Positions 1 through 8,992 of a DNA stretch of 64,000 nucleotides are shown one piece after another. Under the pieces are notes generated by a model. That model did no database searches. It saw only the letters and a program-made list of their open reading frames with translations, and had not been told where the DNA came from. Made by a program: the position numbers and the translations under genes. Source of the DNA: JASHPR01 sp963808705 (GTDB lineage Bacteria; Actinomycetota; Actinomycetes; Streptosporangiales; Streptosporangiaceae); assembly GCA_963808705.1 (NCBI GenBank), contig CAWEHB010000016.1, positions 372,001 to 436,000 on the forward strand, written 5' to 3'. Position 1 is the first letter of the stretch, and each line of letters begins with the position of its first letter.

Positions 1-460
1 GCTCGGCGAGTGCCACTACGGGGACTGGACCGGCCAGCCGCTGAAGCGGCTCGCCCGGGAGCCGCTGTGGCGCGTGGTCCAGGCGCACCCGGGCGCGGCG
101 CAGTTCCCCGGCGAGGACGGCGAGTCCATCATGGACATGCAGCACCGCGCGGTCAGCGCGGTCCGGGACTGGAACCGCCGGCTCGGGGCCGACGCGACCT
201 ACCTGATCTGCTCGCACGGCGACGTGATCAAGTCCGTCATCGCCGATAGCCTCGGCATGCACATCGACCTGCTGCAGCGGATCCAGATCGACCCGTGCTC
301 GCTCACGGTGATCCGGTATACGCCGCTGCGCCCGTTCGTGCTGCGGATGAATGACACCGGCGGGGGAGTTACCAGCCTGAAGAAGCCCGAGCCGAAGCGG
401 GCACGGGCCATGGCGCGCCGCGAGACCGACGCGGCGGTCGGCGGCGGGGCGGGAGGATAG
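1..460 (+). CDS. Histidine phosphatase family protein, MSMEG_4193 type (5' truncated)
   Basis: The reading frame is open from base 2, so the start codon and the N-terminal RHG catalytic motif lie outside the window. The visible part starts with GECHYGDWTGQ and includes CSHGDVIKSV (His codon at 215), the second catalytic His region of the histidine phosphatase (phosphoglycerate mutase-like) fold. Length, motifs and the following DUF3090 and SCO1664-family genes match the actinobacterial MSMEG_4193/Rv2135c family, whose substrate is not known to me. The C-terminal 35 residues are basic and Ala/Gly-rich and probably disordered. It is the first visible gene of a tight operon; the next gene starts 3 bases after its stop, and the GGAGGATAG at its end serves as that gene's ribosome binding site. 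Confidence 0.85.
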   Translation, partial: LGECHYGDWTGQPLKRLAREPLWRVVQAHPGAAQFPGEDGESIMDMQHRAVSAVRDWNRRLGADATYLICSHGDVIKSVIADSLGMHIDLLQRIQIDPCSLTVIRYTPLRPFVLRMNDTGGGVTSLKKPEPKRARAMARRETDAAVGGGAGG

Positions 461-463
461 GAC

Positions 464-1024
464 ATGGCGGTCTACACGTACGATCCGCCGGAGAGATTCA
501 TCGCCGGGACGGTCGGCCAGCCGGGAGAGCGCGCGTTCTACCTGCAGGCCAGCGGCAGCGGCCGGGTCACGAGCGTGGCGCTGGAGAAGGTCCAGGTCAG
601 CCGCCTCGCCGAGCGCCTGGACGAGCTGCTCGACGACGAGCTGCGCAACAGCGGCGGGAGGTCGTCGGTTCCGGCCGCGGCTCCCGCCAGCCTGGCCGAC
701 GACGGCCCGCTCGACCTGCCGCTGCTCGAGGAGTTCCGGGTCGGCGTCATCGCCCTGGCCTGGGACGCCGAGACGGAGCGCGTGGTGATCGAGGCACAGG
801 AGGAGTCGGAGACGCCGGTCGAGTACCTGGCCGACGACGTGCCCGAGGACGGCCCGGGAGTGCTCCGGGTGCGGATCACGGCCGCGGCGGCCCGGGCCTT
901 CTCGCAGCGGGCGCTGCAGATCGTCAGCCAGGGCCGGCCGCCCTGCCCGCTGTGCGGGCTGCCGCTCGACGCCTCCGGGCATATCTGCCCACGGCAGAAC
1001 GGGCACCGGATCAGCAATGCGTGA
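464..1024 (+). CDS. DUF3090 family protein
   Basis: This 186-residue protein belongs to DUF3090, a family confined to Actinobacteria with no established activity. The diagnostic features are the N-terminal block MAVYTYDPPERFIAGTVGQP, an acidic middle and a C-terminal Cys cluster (CPLCGLPLDASGHICPRQNGH region) that looks like a small zinc ribbon. The ATG is preceded by GGAGG at the end of the phosphatase gene. Its stop overlaps the next start by 8 bases, which indicates translational coupling. The fixed association with the phosphatase upstream and the SCO1664-like protein downstream suggests that the three act together, but the sequence does not reveal how. Confidence 0.85.
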   Translation: MAVYTYDPPERFIAGTVGQPGERAFYLQASGSGRVTSVALEKVQVSRLAERLDELLDDELRNSGGRSSVPAAAPASLADDGPLDLPLLEEFRVGVIALAWDAETERVVIEAQEESETPVEYLADDVPEDGPGVLRVRITAAAARAFSQRALQIVSQGRPPCPLCGLPLDASGHICPRQNGHRISNA

Positions 1025-1850
1025 GCCGACGCCGCGCGGCCGCGGTCAGCGGCAGCGTCGCGCCGCCGGCCCGCCACCCGACGCCCACCGGGTCAGCGTG
1101 CCCCCCTCCCGCCCCGGCGAAGCAAGGGACTCCGGCGCTGACGCGGGCGCGCTCGACCTGCTGGCGCACGGCAGCCTGGAGGTGGAGGGCAGGCTGGTCG
1201 TCGCCTCGAACGCCACGCTGTACTGCACGGTGCGCGACGGCGACCGGGAAGCGGCCTGCGTCTACAAGCCGGTGGCCGGCGAACGCCCGCTCTGGGACTT
1301 CCCGGCCGGCAGCCTGGCCGGCCGCGAGGTTTCCGCCTACCTGGTCTCCTCGGCGGCCGGCTGGCACCTGGTCCCGCCGACCGTCTTCCGCGACGGCCCG
1401 TTCGGCCCCGGCATGTGCCAGCTGTGGATCGAGTCGGACGAAACCGTCGACGTCATCGCGCTCGCCCGCAGCAACGACCACCCGGCGCTGCGGCAGATGG
1501 CCGTGTTCGACGCGGTCGTGAACAATGCCGACCGCAAGATCGGCCATCTGCTGCCCGACCGCGAGGGCCGCCTGTACGGCTGCGATCATGGTGTCTGCTT
1601 CGGCGAGGACTACAAGCTGCGCACGGTGCTGTGGCAGTGGCGCGGCCGCAGCCTGCCCAAGACCGCCGTCGAGGCGCTGCACCGGCTCGAGCAGGCGCTG
1701 GCCGAAGGCGAACTGCGCACCCAGCTCGACCGGTGGCTGTCCCCGGCCGAGGTCGAGGCCACCCGGCAGCGGGTCGAGTTGCTGCTGCAGCACCGGATCC
1801 ACCCGTTCCCGCCGGAAGACTGGCCCGCGGTCCCCTGGCCGCCGGTATAG
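1017..1850 (+). CDS. SCO1664-family protein with phosphatidylinositol kinase-like fold
   Basis: This 277-residue protein is of the SCO1664 family, the third member of the conserved actinobacterial cluster. The segment around residues 165-200 (VVNNADRKIGHLL, then CDHGVCF) resembles the catalytic loop and metal-binding motif of PI3/PI4-kinase-like folds, so phosphotransfer is plausible but unproven. The start ATG lies inside the end of the DUF3090 gene. The N-terminal 35 residues are Arg/Pro-rich and poorly conserved-looking. The stop codon TAG is also the first three bases of a dispersed hairpin-rich repeat. In mycobacteria and streptomycetes mshC usually lies close by; it is not present here. 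Confidence 0.8.
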   Translation: MREPTPRGRGQRQRRAAGPPPDAHRVSVPPSRPGEARDSGADAGALDLLAHGSLEVEGRLVVASNATLYCTVRDGDREAACVYKPVAGERPLWDFPAGSLAGREVSAYLVSSAAGWHLVPPTVFRDGPFGPGMCQLWIESDETVDVIALARSNDHPALRQMAVFDAVVNNADRKIGHLLPDREGRLYGCDHGVCFGEDYKLRTVLWQWRGRSLPKTAVEALHRLEQALAEGELRTQLDRWLSPAEVEATRQRVELLLQHRIHPFPPEDWPAVPWPPV

Positions 1851-1955
1851 CTGTGTTAGCCCGGGGGATAACCCCGGACCCCCAGACCGGGGGGTGTTCG
1901 CCCCCCGGAGCCCCCCTGCCGTCTGCTCGGGCCGGGCAAGCCCGACCCTCGCATC
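1848..1955 (+). repeat. Hairpin-rich dispersed element A, copy 1, at a convergent gene junction
   Basis: Beginning with the stop codon itself (TAGCTGTG), this stretch contains three hairpins: CCGGGG/CCCCGG at 1861-1877, an 8-bp stem CCGGGGGG/CCCCCCGG at 1887-1908, and CGGG-CAAG-CCCG at 1933-1944. A second copy, shortened in the middle, lies on the minus strand at 30663-30750 and also starts on the TAG stop of its gene. Both copies lie between convergent genes, so a role as a bidirectional transcription terminator is likely. No T-tract follows, which is common for actinobacterial terminators. Confidence 0.6.
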
Positions 1956-1975
1956 CGGCATTTTCGGCGCTTGGG

Positions 1976-2869
1976 TTAACCCCCGGGCTCGCCGCGACGG
2001 CGGAGGTAACGCTCGAATTCCCGGGCGATCGCGTCGCCGCTGGCCTCCGGCAGGTCGGTCGCGTCCCGTGCCTCCTCCAGGGTCCGCACGTAGTCGGCGA
2101 CCTCGGTGTCCTGGTCGGCCAGCTCGTCCACCCCGCGCTCCCAGGCCCGCGCCTCGTCGGGCAGATCGGCCAGCGGCAGCGTCACGTCCAGGATGTCCTC
2201 GACGCGCCTGAGCAGCGCGAGCGTCGCCTTGGGACTGGGCGGCTGGGCCACGTAGTGCGGCACGGCGGCCCAGAGCGACACCGAGGGAATCCGGGCCGCC
2301 TGGCAGGCGTGCTGCAGCACGCCCACGATCCCGGTGGGTCCCTTGTAATCGACCGGGTCGACGTGCAGCCGGGCGGACAGCCCGGCGTCGGAGACCGCGG
2401 CGTTCACCGGCACCGGACGGGTGTGCGGCGAGTCGGCGAGCAGCGCGCCGAGCAGGATCACCAGGTCGGCCCCCAGCTCGGTGAACGCGGCCACCAGCTC
2501 ATCGCTGAACGCGCGCCAGCGCATGTTGGGCTCGATGCCGTGCAACAGGATCAGGTCACGGCCGACGCCCTCGGGCCGGGCGAGCGTCAGCCGGGTGGTC
2601 GGCCAGACCAGCCGGTCCGTGCGCCCGTCGGATACCTCCATGACCGGGCGCGTCACCTGGAAGTCATAGAAGTCCTCGGGATCGATGGCGCCCACCGGGG
2701 CGGACTCCCACTCGGCGGCGAGGTGGCTGATGACCCCGCTGGCCGCCTCGCCCGCGTCATTCCAGCCCTCGAAGGCAGCGATGACCGCGGGCGAGCTGAG
2801 CTTTCCGATGCCGTCGAGCTCGATCTGGGACCACCTCCTGAGTTCCTCCGTGCTCCAGGTTACGTGCAT
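1976..2869 (-). CDS. PAC2 family protein (proteasome assembly chaperone-like fold)
   Basis: This 297-residue protein of the PAC2 family has the conserved opening VIAAFEGWNDAGEAAS, followed by LLHGIEPNMRW and LLGALLADSPHTRPV. The family is universal in actinobacteria next to metH. From memory, the Streptomyces chromosome-segregation factor ParJ maps to the same neighbourhood, but I cannot confirm that they are orthologues. The start is unsure. ATG at 2869 is the first reasonable in-frame ATG but has no Shine-Dalgarno. A strong AGGAGGTGG (2839-2831) stands 6 bases before an ATC codon at 2824, where my recollection of homologues (M-IEL...) would place the start. The gene is divergent from metH and convergent with the SCO1664-family gene. 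Confidence 0.82.
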   Translation of the reverse strand: MHVTWSTEELRRWSQIELDGIGKLSSPAVIAAFEGWNDAGEAASGVISHLAAEWESAPVGAIDPEDFYDFQVTRPVMEVSDGRTDRLVWPTTRLTLARPEGVGRDLILLHGIEPNMRWRAFSDELVAAFTELGADLVILLGALLADSPHTRPVPVNAAVSDAGLSARLHVDPVDYKGPTGIVGVLQHACQAARIPSVSLWAAVPHYVAQPPSPKATLALLRRVEDILDVTLPLADLPDEARAWERGVDELADQDTEVADYVRTLEEARDATDLPEASGDAIAREFERYLRRRGEPGG

Positions 2870-2978
2870 GACCGTGTTCGCCGCGTAACCCGGCCGGCCG
2901 GGACCGCCGCGGCCCGGACCAGGCGCTGTCGAGATGGCGGCCAGGGCGTCATGACGTGGCCAGCTGAAGGCCGGCACC

Positions 2979-2984
2979 TAGAAT
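2979..2984 (+). promoter_or_regulatory. -10 box of metH, leaderless type
   Basis: TAGAAT stands 9 bases before the metH ATG. No Shine-Dalgarno sequence is present, so the transcript probably starts at or next to the ATG. I see no cobalamin riboswitch in the 124 bases between PAC2 and metH. Confidence 0.5.
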
Positions 2985-2993
2985 TGGCCCACT

Positions 2994-5900
2994 ATGACCT
3001 CTGACACCCAGCCTCCCCGCGCGGAGGATACGGCCGTGGCCCGCCGCGGTCCGACCCTGAGAGCGGCCGTCGCCGAGCGCCTGGTGATCGCGGACGGAGC
3101 GATGGGCTCCATGCTGCAGGGCAGCCCGATCACCCTCGATGACTTCGCCGGGCTTGAGGGCTGCAACGAGATACTGAACGTCACCCGGCCGGACATCGTC
3201 CGGTCCATACACGACGGCTACCTCGACGCCGGGGTCGACTGCATCAGCACCAACACGTTCGGCGCGAACCTCGGCAACCTCGGCGAGTACGACATCGCCG
3301 GGCGGATCGAGGAGCTGGCCGAGGCGGGGGCGCGCATCGCCCGGCAGGCCGCCGATGACTGGTCCGGCCGCGACCGGACCCGCTGGGTGCTCGGCTCCAT
3401 CGGCCCGGGCACGAAGCTGCCCACCCTGGGCCATGTGACGTTCGCCGAGCTGCGCGACACCTACCAGGCCTGCGCCGCGGGCCTGCTGCGCGGCGGCGCC
3501 GACGCGCTGATCGTGGAGACCTGCCAGGACCTGCTCCAGGCCAAGGCCGCGATCATCGGGACCCGGCGCGCCATCGCCGCCGCGACCGCGCAGTCCGGCG
3601 CCGACATCATGCTGATCGCCCAGGTGACGATCGAGACCACCGGGGCGATGCTGCTCGGCTCGGAGATCGGCGCCGCGCTCACGGCGCTGGAGCCGCTGGG
3701 CATCGACGTCATCGGCCTCAACTGCGCGACCGGGCCCGCCGAGATGAGCGAGCACCTGCGCTACCTCGCCGCGCACTCCCCGCTGCCGCTGTCGTGCATG
3801 CCGAACGCCGGCCTGCCCGAGCTGACCTCCGACGGCGCCTACTACCCGGTGACCGCCGCCGAGCTGGCCGACGCCCACGAGGTGTTCTCCCGCGAGTTCG
3901 GCCTGGCGCTGGCGGGCGGCTGCTGCGGCACCACGCCGGAGCACATGGCCGAGGTGGTGCGGCGGCTGCGGGGCCGGCCGCTCACTCCCCGCGAGCCGAG
4001 GCTGGAGCCGGGCGTCGCCTCGCTCTACCAGCACGTGCCGTTCCGCCAGGACACCGCGTTCCTGGCCATCGGGGAGCGTACCAACGCCAACGGGTCCAAG
4101 GCGTTCCGCGAGGCCATGGTGGACGAGCGCTACGACGACTGCATCGAGATCGCGCGGGCGCAGACCCGGGACGGCGCGCACCTGCTCGACGTGTGCGTGG
4201 ACTACGTCGGCCGGGACGGCGCCAGCGACATGCGGCAGGTGGCGGGCCGGCTGGCCACGGCCGCGACCCTGCCGCTGGTGCTCGACTCCACCGAGCCCGA
4301 GGTGATCCGGGCGGGCCTGGAACTGCTCGGCGGCCGCGCCGTCGTGAACTCGGTCAACTACGAGGACGGCGACGGGCCCGGGTCGCGGATCGCGCGGGTC
4401 ATGCCGCTGGTGCGCGAGCACGGCGCGGCCGTGATCGCCCTCACCATCGACGAGCAGGGCCAGGCCCGGACCGCCGAGTGGAAGCTCGCCGTGGCCACCC
4501 GCCTGATCGAGGACCTGACCGGCCACTGGGGGATGCGGCGGTCCGACATCATCGTCGACTGCCTCACGTTCCCGATCGCCACCGGCCAGGAGGAAACCCG
4601 GCGGGACGCGATCGAGACCATCGACGCCATCCGGGAGCTGAAGCGCCGCTACCCGGAGGTGCAGACCACGCTCGGCGTCTCCAACGTCTCGTTCGGCCTG
4701 AATCCCGCCGCCCGCGCGGTGCTCAACTCGGTGTTCCTCGCCGAAGCCGCGGCAGCCGGGCTGGACTCGGCGATCGTGCACGCCTCCCGGATCATGCCGA
4801 TCTCCCGGATACCCGAAGACCAGCGGGAGGCGGCGCTCGACCTCGTCTACGACCGGCGGCGGGAAGGGTACGACCCGCTGGCCCGGCTGCTCGAGCTGTT
4901 CGAGGGCGTCGACGCCGCCGCGGTCAAGGCCAGCCGGGCCGCCGAGCTGGCCGGGCTGCCGCTCTGGGAGCGGCTGAAGCGGCGGATCATCGACGGCGAG
5001 AAGATCGGGCTGGAAGCCGACCTGGACGAGGGGCTCGCCGGGCGGCCCGCGCTGGAGATCGTCAACGACGTCCTGCTCGACGGGATGAAGACCGTCGGCG
5101 ACCTGTTCGGCTCCGGCCAGATGCAATTGCCGTTCGTGCTGCAGTCGGCCGAGGTCATGAAGGCGGCCGTCGGCTACCTGGAACCGCACATGGAACGCTC
5201 CGGCGAGGCGGGCAAGGGCAAGATCGTGCTGGCCACGGTCAAGGGCGATGTCCACGACATCGGCAAGAACCTCGTCGACATCATCTTGTCGAACAACGGC
5301 TACGACGTGGTCAACATCGGCATCAAGCAGCCGATCTCGGCCATCGTGGAAGCCGCGGACTCTCATGGGGCCGACATCATCGGCATGTCCGGCCTGCTGG
5401 TGAAGTCCACCGTCGTGATGCGGGACAACCTGGCCGAGCTGAACTCGCGGCACCTGGCCGCCCGGTGGCCGGTGCTGCTCGGCGGGGCCGCCCTCACCCG
5501 GGCGTACGTGGAACAGGACCTGGCCAGCCTGTTCGAGGGCGAGGTCCGCTACGCTCGCGACGCGTTCGAGGGACTGCGCCTGATGGACGCGTTCATGGCG
5601 GTCAAGCGAGGGGAGAAGGGCGCGCAACTGCCCGCGCTGCGCGAGCGGCGGGTGCCGGCCGGGACGCGGCTGCGGCTCACCGAGCCCGACGCCATGCCCG
5701 CCCGGTCCGACGTGGCCGCGGACAACCCGCTGCCGGCCGTGCCGTTCCTCGGCGAGCGGGTCGTCAAGGGCATTCAGCTCGCCGACTACGCGGCCTTCCT
5801 GGACGAGCGCGCCACGTTCCTGGGCCAGTGGGGGCTCAAGCCGTCCCGCGGCGAGGGCGGGGCGTCCTACGCCGAACTCGTGGAGACCGAAGGGCGCCCG

Positions 5901-6521
5901 CGGCTGCGGATGTGGATGGATCGCATCCAGACCGAGGGCCTGCTGGACGCCGGCGTCGTGTACGGCTACTTCCCGGCCGTCAGCGAAGGCGATGACCTTG
6001 TCGTGCTGGACGAGAACGGGAACCAGCGCGAGCGGTTCACCTTCCCGCGGCAGCGCCACGACCGCCACCTGTGCCTGGCCGACTTCTTCCGGGCCCGCTC
6101 GTCGGGCGAGACCGACGTGGTCGGATTCCAGCTGGTCACGGTGGGAGCGAAGATCAGCGAGGCCACCGCCGAGCTGTTCGCGAAGAACGCCTACCGCGAC
6201 TACCTGGAGCTGCACGGCCTGTCCGTGCAGCTGGCCGAGGCGCTGGCGGAGTACTGGCACGGCCGCGTCCGGGACGAGCTCGGCATCGCCGCCGAAGACC
6301 CGGCCGACCTGGACGGCATCCTCAAGGTGAAGTACCGGGGCTGCCGGTACTCGTTCGGCTACCCTGCCTGCCCGGACCTGGAAGACCGGGCCAAGGTCAT
6401 GCGGCTGCTCCGGCCGGAGCGCATCGGGGTCACCCTGTCGGAGGAGTTCCAGCTGGCCCCGGAGCAGTCCACCGACGCGCTGATCACGCATCACCCCGAA
6501 GCCAGCTACTTCAGCACCTGA
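2994..6521 (+). CDS. metH: Cobalamin-dependent methionine synthase
   Basis: MetH transfers the methyl group of 5-methyltetrahydrofolate to homocysteine through methylcobalamin, in the cytoplasm. The 1175 residues carry all four modules. The homocysteine-binding barrel has zinc ligands Cys244 (GLNC) and Cys310-Cys311 (GGCCGTT). The pterin-binding barrel starts near FLAIGERTNANGSK. The B12 cap and Rossmann domain contain the axial ligand His754 in DVHDIGKN. The C-terminal reactivation domain carries RYSFGYPACPD for S-adenosylmethionine. Length is close to the usual 1150-1230 residues and no key residue is missing. It is divergent from PAC2, and a HAD hydrolase follows one base after the stop. 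Confidence 0.97.
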   Translation: MTSDTQPPRAEDTAVARRGPTLRAAVAERLVIADGAMGSMLQGSPITLDDFAGLEGCNEILNVTRPDIVRSIHDGYLDAGVDCISTNTFGANLGNLGEYDIAGRIEELAEAGARIARQAADDWSGRDRTRWVLGSIGPGTKLPTLGHVTFAELRDTYQACAAGLLRGGADALIVETCQDLLQAKAAIIGTRRAIAAATAQSGADIMLIAQVTIETTGAMLLGSEIGAALTALEPLGIDVIGLNCATGPAEMSEHLRYLAAHSPLPLSCMPNAGLPELTSDGAYYPVTAAELADAHEVFSREFGLALAGGCCGTTPEHMAEVVRRLRGRPLTPREPRLEPGVASLYQHVPFRQDTAFLAIGERTNANGSKAFREAMVDERYDDCIEIARAQTRDGAHLLDVCVDYVGRDGASDMRQVAGRLATAATLPLVLDSTEPEVIRAGLELLGGRAVVNSVNYEDGDGPGSRIARVMPLVREHGAAVIALTIDEQGQARTAEWKLAVATRLIEDLTGHWGMRRSDIIVDCLTFPIATGQEETRRDAIETIDAIRELKRRYPEVQTTLGVSNVSFGLNPAARAVLNSVFLAEAAAAGLDSAIVHASRIMPISRIPEDQREAALDLVYDRRREGYDPLARLLELFEGVDAAAVKASRAAELAGLPLWERLKRRIIDGEKIGLEADLDEGLAGRPALEIVNDVLLDGMKTVGDLFGSGQMQLPFVLQSAEVMKAAVGYLEPHMERSGEAGKGKIVLATVKGDVHDIGKNLVDIILSNNGYDVVNIGIKQPISAIVEAADSHGADIIGMSGLLVKSTVVMRDNLAELNSRHLAARWPVLLGGAALTRAYVEQDLASLFEGEVRYARDAFEGLRLMDAFMAVKRGEKGAQLPALRERRVPAGTRLRLTEPDAMPARSDVAADNPLPAVPFLGERVVKGIQLADYAAFLDERATFLGQWGLKPSRGEGGASYAELVETEGRPRLRMWMDRIQTEGLLDAGVVYGYFPAVSEGDDLVVLDENGNQRERFTFPRQRHDRHLCLADFFRARSSGETDVVGFQLVTVGAKISEATAELFAKNAYRDYLELHGLSVQLAEALAEYWHGRVRDELGIAAEDPADLDGILKVKYRGCRYSFGYPACPDLEDRAKVMRLLRPERIGVTLSEEFQLAPEQSTDALITHHPEASYFST

Positions 6522-6522
6522 C

Positions 6523-7227
6523 ATGCTGCGCCACCCCACCGAGCCCGCTGGTCCCGCAGAGCCGACCGGGCCCAGAGAACTGCAGGGCGTCCTGTTCGAC
6601 ATGGACGGGCTGCTGGTCGACTCCGAGCCGCTCTGGTTCGAGGTCGAGTGCGCGGTCATGGCGCGGCTGGACGGGCAGTGGAGCGAGGCGGACCAGCAGG
6701 CGCTCATCGGCGGGTCGCTGCCGCGCACGGTCTCCTACCTGCTGGCCCGGGCGGTCCGCCCGGCCCGCCCCGAGGAGGTCGGCCGCTGGCTGGTGGACGG
6801 GATGACCTCGCTGCTGCGGTCGCGGCCCCTGACCATGCTGCCGGGGGCCGGGGAGCTGCTGGCCGAGGTGCGCGCGGCCGGCGTCCCGCACGCCCTGGTC
6901 ACCTCCTCGGAGCGCCCGATCATGGAGGCCGTGCTGGCGCAGCTCGGCGTCGGCTTCACCGCGACGGTGTGCGCGGACGACGTCCGGCGCGGCAAGCCCG
7001 ATCCGGAACCATACCTGCGGGCGGCCTCGCTGCTGCGCGCCGACCCGCGATCCTGCGTGGCGCTCGAGGACTCGCCCAACGGCGTCGCCTCGGCCGAGGC
7101 CGCGGGGTGCAGGCTGATCGCCGTGCCGAGCCTGGTGCCGATCCGCGCCCAGCCGGGCCGGGTGATCGTCGAGTCGCTCAGCCAGGTCAGCCTCGCCCGG
7201 CTGCGCGACCTCGTGGCCGCTGGGTAG
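6523..7227 (+). CDS. HAD-superfamily hydrolase, beta-phosphoglucomutase-like
   Basis: This 234-residue cytoplasmic phosphatase or phosphomutase belongs to HAD subfamily IA. Motif I is LFDMDGLLVDSEPLW, with the nucleophile Asp26 and acid/base Asp28. Motif II is LVTSSE, the Lys motif is RRGKPDPEPYL, and motif III is ALEDSPNGVASA. The helical cap sits between motifs I and II. The substrate is probably a small sugar phosphate, but the sequence does not identify it. It begins one base after metH ends and has no promoter of its own, so it is very likely co-transcribed with metH. The first 18 residues are Pro-rich and dispensable-looking. Confidence 0.88.
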   Translation: MLRHPTEPAGPAEPTGPRELQGVLFDMDGLLVDSEPLWFEVECAVMARLDGQWSEADQQALIGGSLPRTVSYLLARAVRPARPEEVGRWLVDGMTSLLRSRPLTMLPGAGELLAEVRAAGVPHALVTSSERPIMEAVLAQLGVGFTATVCADDVRRGKPDPEPYLRAASLLRADPRSCVALEDSPNGVASAEAAGCRLIAVPSLVPIRAQPGRVIVESLSQVSLARLRDLVAAG

Positions 7228-7315
7228 CCGGCCGCCCGGGATGGCAGCCGGCCGCGTCCCCGGCCGGCGGCCGGCGGACGGCCCGTGGTGGTCGGAGACG
7301 GTCCCGGCGTATGCG

Positions 7316-7321
7316 TACGAT
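7316..7321 (+). promoter_or_regulatory. -10 box TACGAT upstream of a leaderless micro-ORF
   Basis: TACGAT lies 5 bases before the ATG at 7327. No clear -35 is visible. It would drive the micro-ORF at 7327 and the membrane protein gene at 7395. Confidence 0.4.
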
Positions 7322-7326
7322 GAAAC

Positions 7327-7398
7327 ATGGACACGCCTGGCCGCGCGCCCAGCAGCGAAGCGTTCGAGCGCGCGCGGCATGACGGGAGGCGGGCATGA
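7327..7398 (+). CDS. Possible leaderless 23-codon upstream ORF
   Basis: The ATG at 7327 opens 23 codons (an Arg-rich peptide beginning MDTPGRAPSSEAF) whose TGA stop overlaps the ATG of the membrane protein gene (ATGA at 7395-7398). The GGGAGG inside its last codons is the ribosome binding site of the gene behind. The arrangement suggests that translation of the short ORF brings ribosomes to the next start. A chance ORF is the alternative. Similar units precede dop, the aldehyde dehydrogenase, tatA and the Gfo/Idh gene. Confidence 0.4.
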   Translation: MDTPGRAPSSEAFERARHDGRRA

Positions 7399-7908
7399 AT
7401 ACCTGGAACAGCATCGCGTGGTTCCCGCTCTGCGTCGGGCTGACCGGGGTCGGGCTGATCCTGAGCTGGTTCACCTGGCGGCGCAAGGGCGCCCGGCGCG
7501 GGATTCAGGGCGTCGCGTGGTCCCTGCTGCCGCTCGCCCTCTACCTCACCGGCGCGATCGAGCTGGTGGGCCGGATCGGCTCGGCCGTCGTGCAGTTCGC
7601 GAGCTCGTTCGTGTTCTCGCCCAGGACCTGGGCCGGCGTGGCCTTGTTCATCCTGGTCGCGCTGATCTTCCTGACCTTCGGCGGGATCCCGTTGCCGTCG
7701 GGGAAGAAGAGGCGGGCCAGGAGGAAGGAGCTCAAGCAGCAGTCCGCGGCAGGCGGCGCGCCGACCGTGCCCCCCGGGCCGTCCGGCCGCGCGGTCGCCC
7801 AGGTAGGCGCGGCCAAGCCCGCGAAGCAGGCCAGGCCGGCCAAGGGCGGCGCAGCCGACGACGACAGCCTCGACGCCGACGTCGCGGAGATCCTGCGCCG
7901 CCGCGGCA

Positions 7909-7916
<8 letters not shown>
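7395..7916 (+). CDS. Conserved actinobacterial membrane protein of unknown function
   Basis: The protein has 173 residues and three predicted membrane segments: residues 8-26, 38-60 and 78-98. A basic cytoplasmic region and a C-terminal tail rich in Ala, Lys and Pro follow, ending in a short acidic helix (DADVAEILRRRGIT). I recognise the general type, which is common near metH in actinomycetes and sometimes mislabelled cellulose synthase, but no function. The start ATG has GGGAGG six bases upstream and a 4-base overlap with a possible leader ORF. Its 3' end overlaps the convergent RecB-like gene by 8 bases. Confidence 0.75.
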
Positions 7917-8859
<943 letters not shown>

Positions 8860-8979
8860 CGTCTCGTTGCCCACCCTCCGGAGACTAGGGGACGGCACCG
8901 ACAGTTGCCGGGTTTCGTGCCGGCGCCGGCGCGTCCGATTCCGTGCAGCGCGAGGCCGGTTCCGGTGCCCCGCAGCACG

Positions 8980-8985
8980 TAGCAT
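8980..8985 (+). promoter_or_regulatory. -10 box TAGCAT, leaderless start of the site-2 protease gene
   Basis: TAGCAT is 7 bases before the GTG at 8993 and there is no Shine-Dalgarno. This is the same geometry as trmI and the dop leader ORF. Confidence 0.45.
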
Positions 8986-8992
8986 CGACTGC

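Noticed and set aside
2870..2993. Cobalamin riboswitch upstream of metH
   Set aside because: The gap is too short and the conserved B12-box elements are not visible.
2949..6728. 1259-codon open frame on the strand opposite metH
   Set aside because: It is the antisense of metH in a very GC-rich sequence, where stop codons are rare in shadow frames; its composition (Arg, Gly, His, Gln rich) has no family features.
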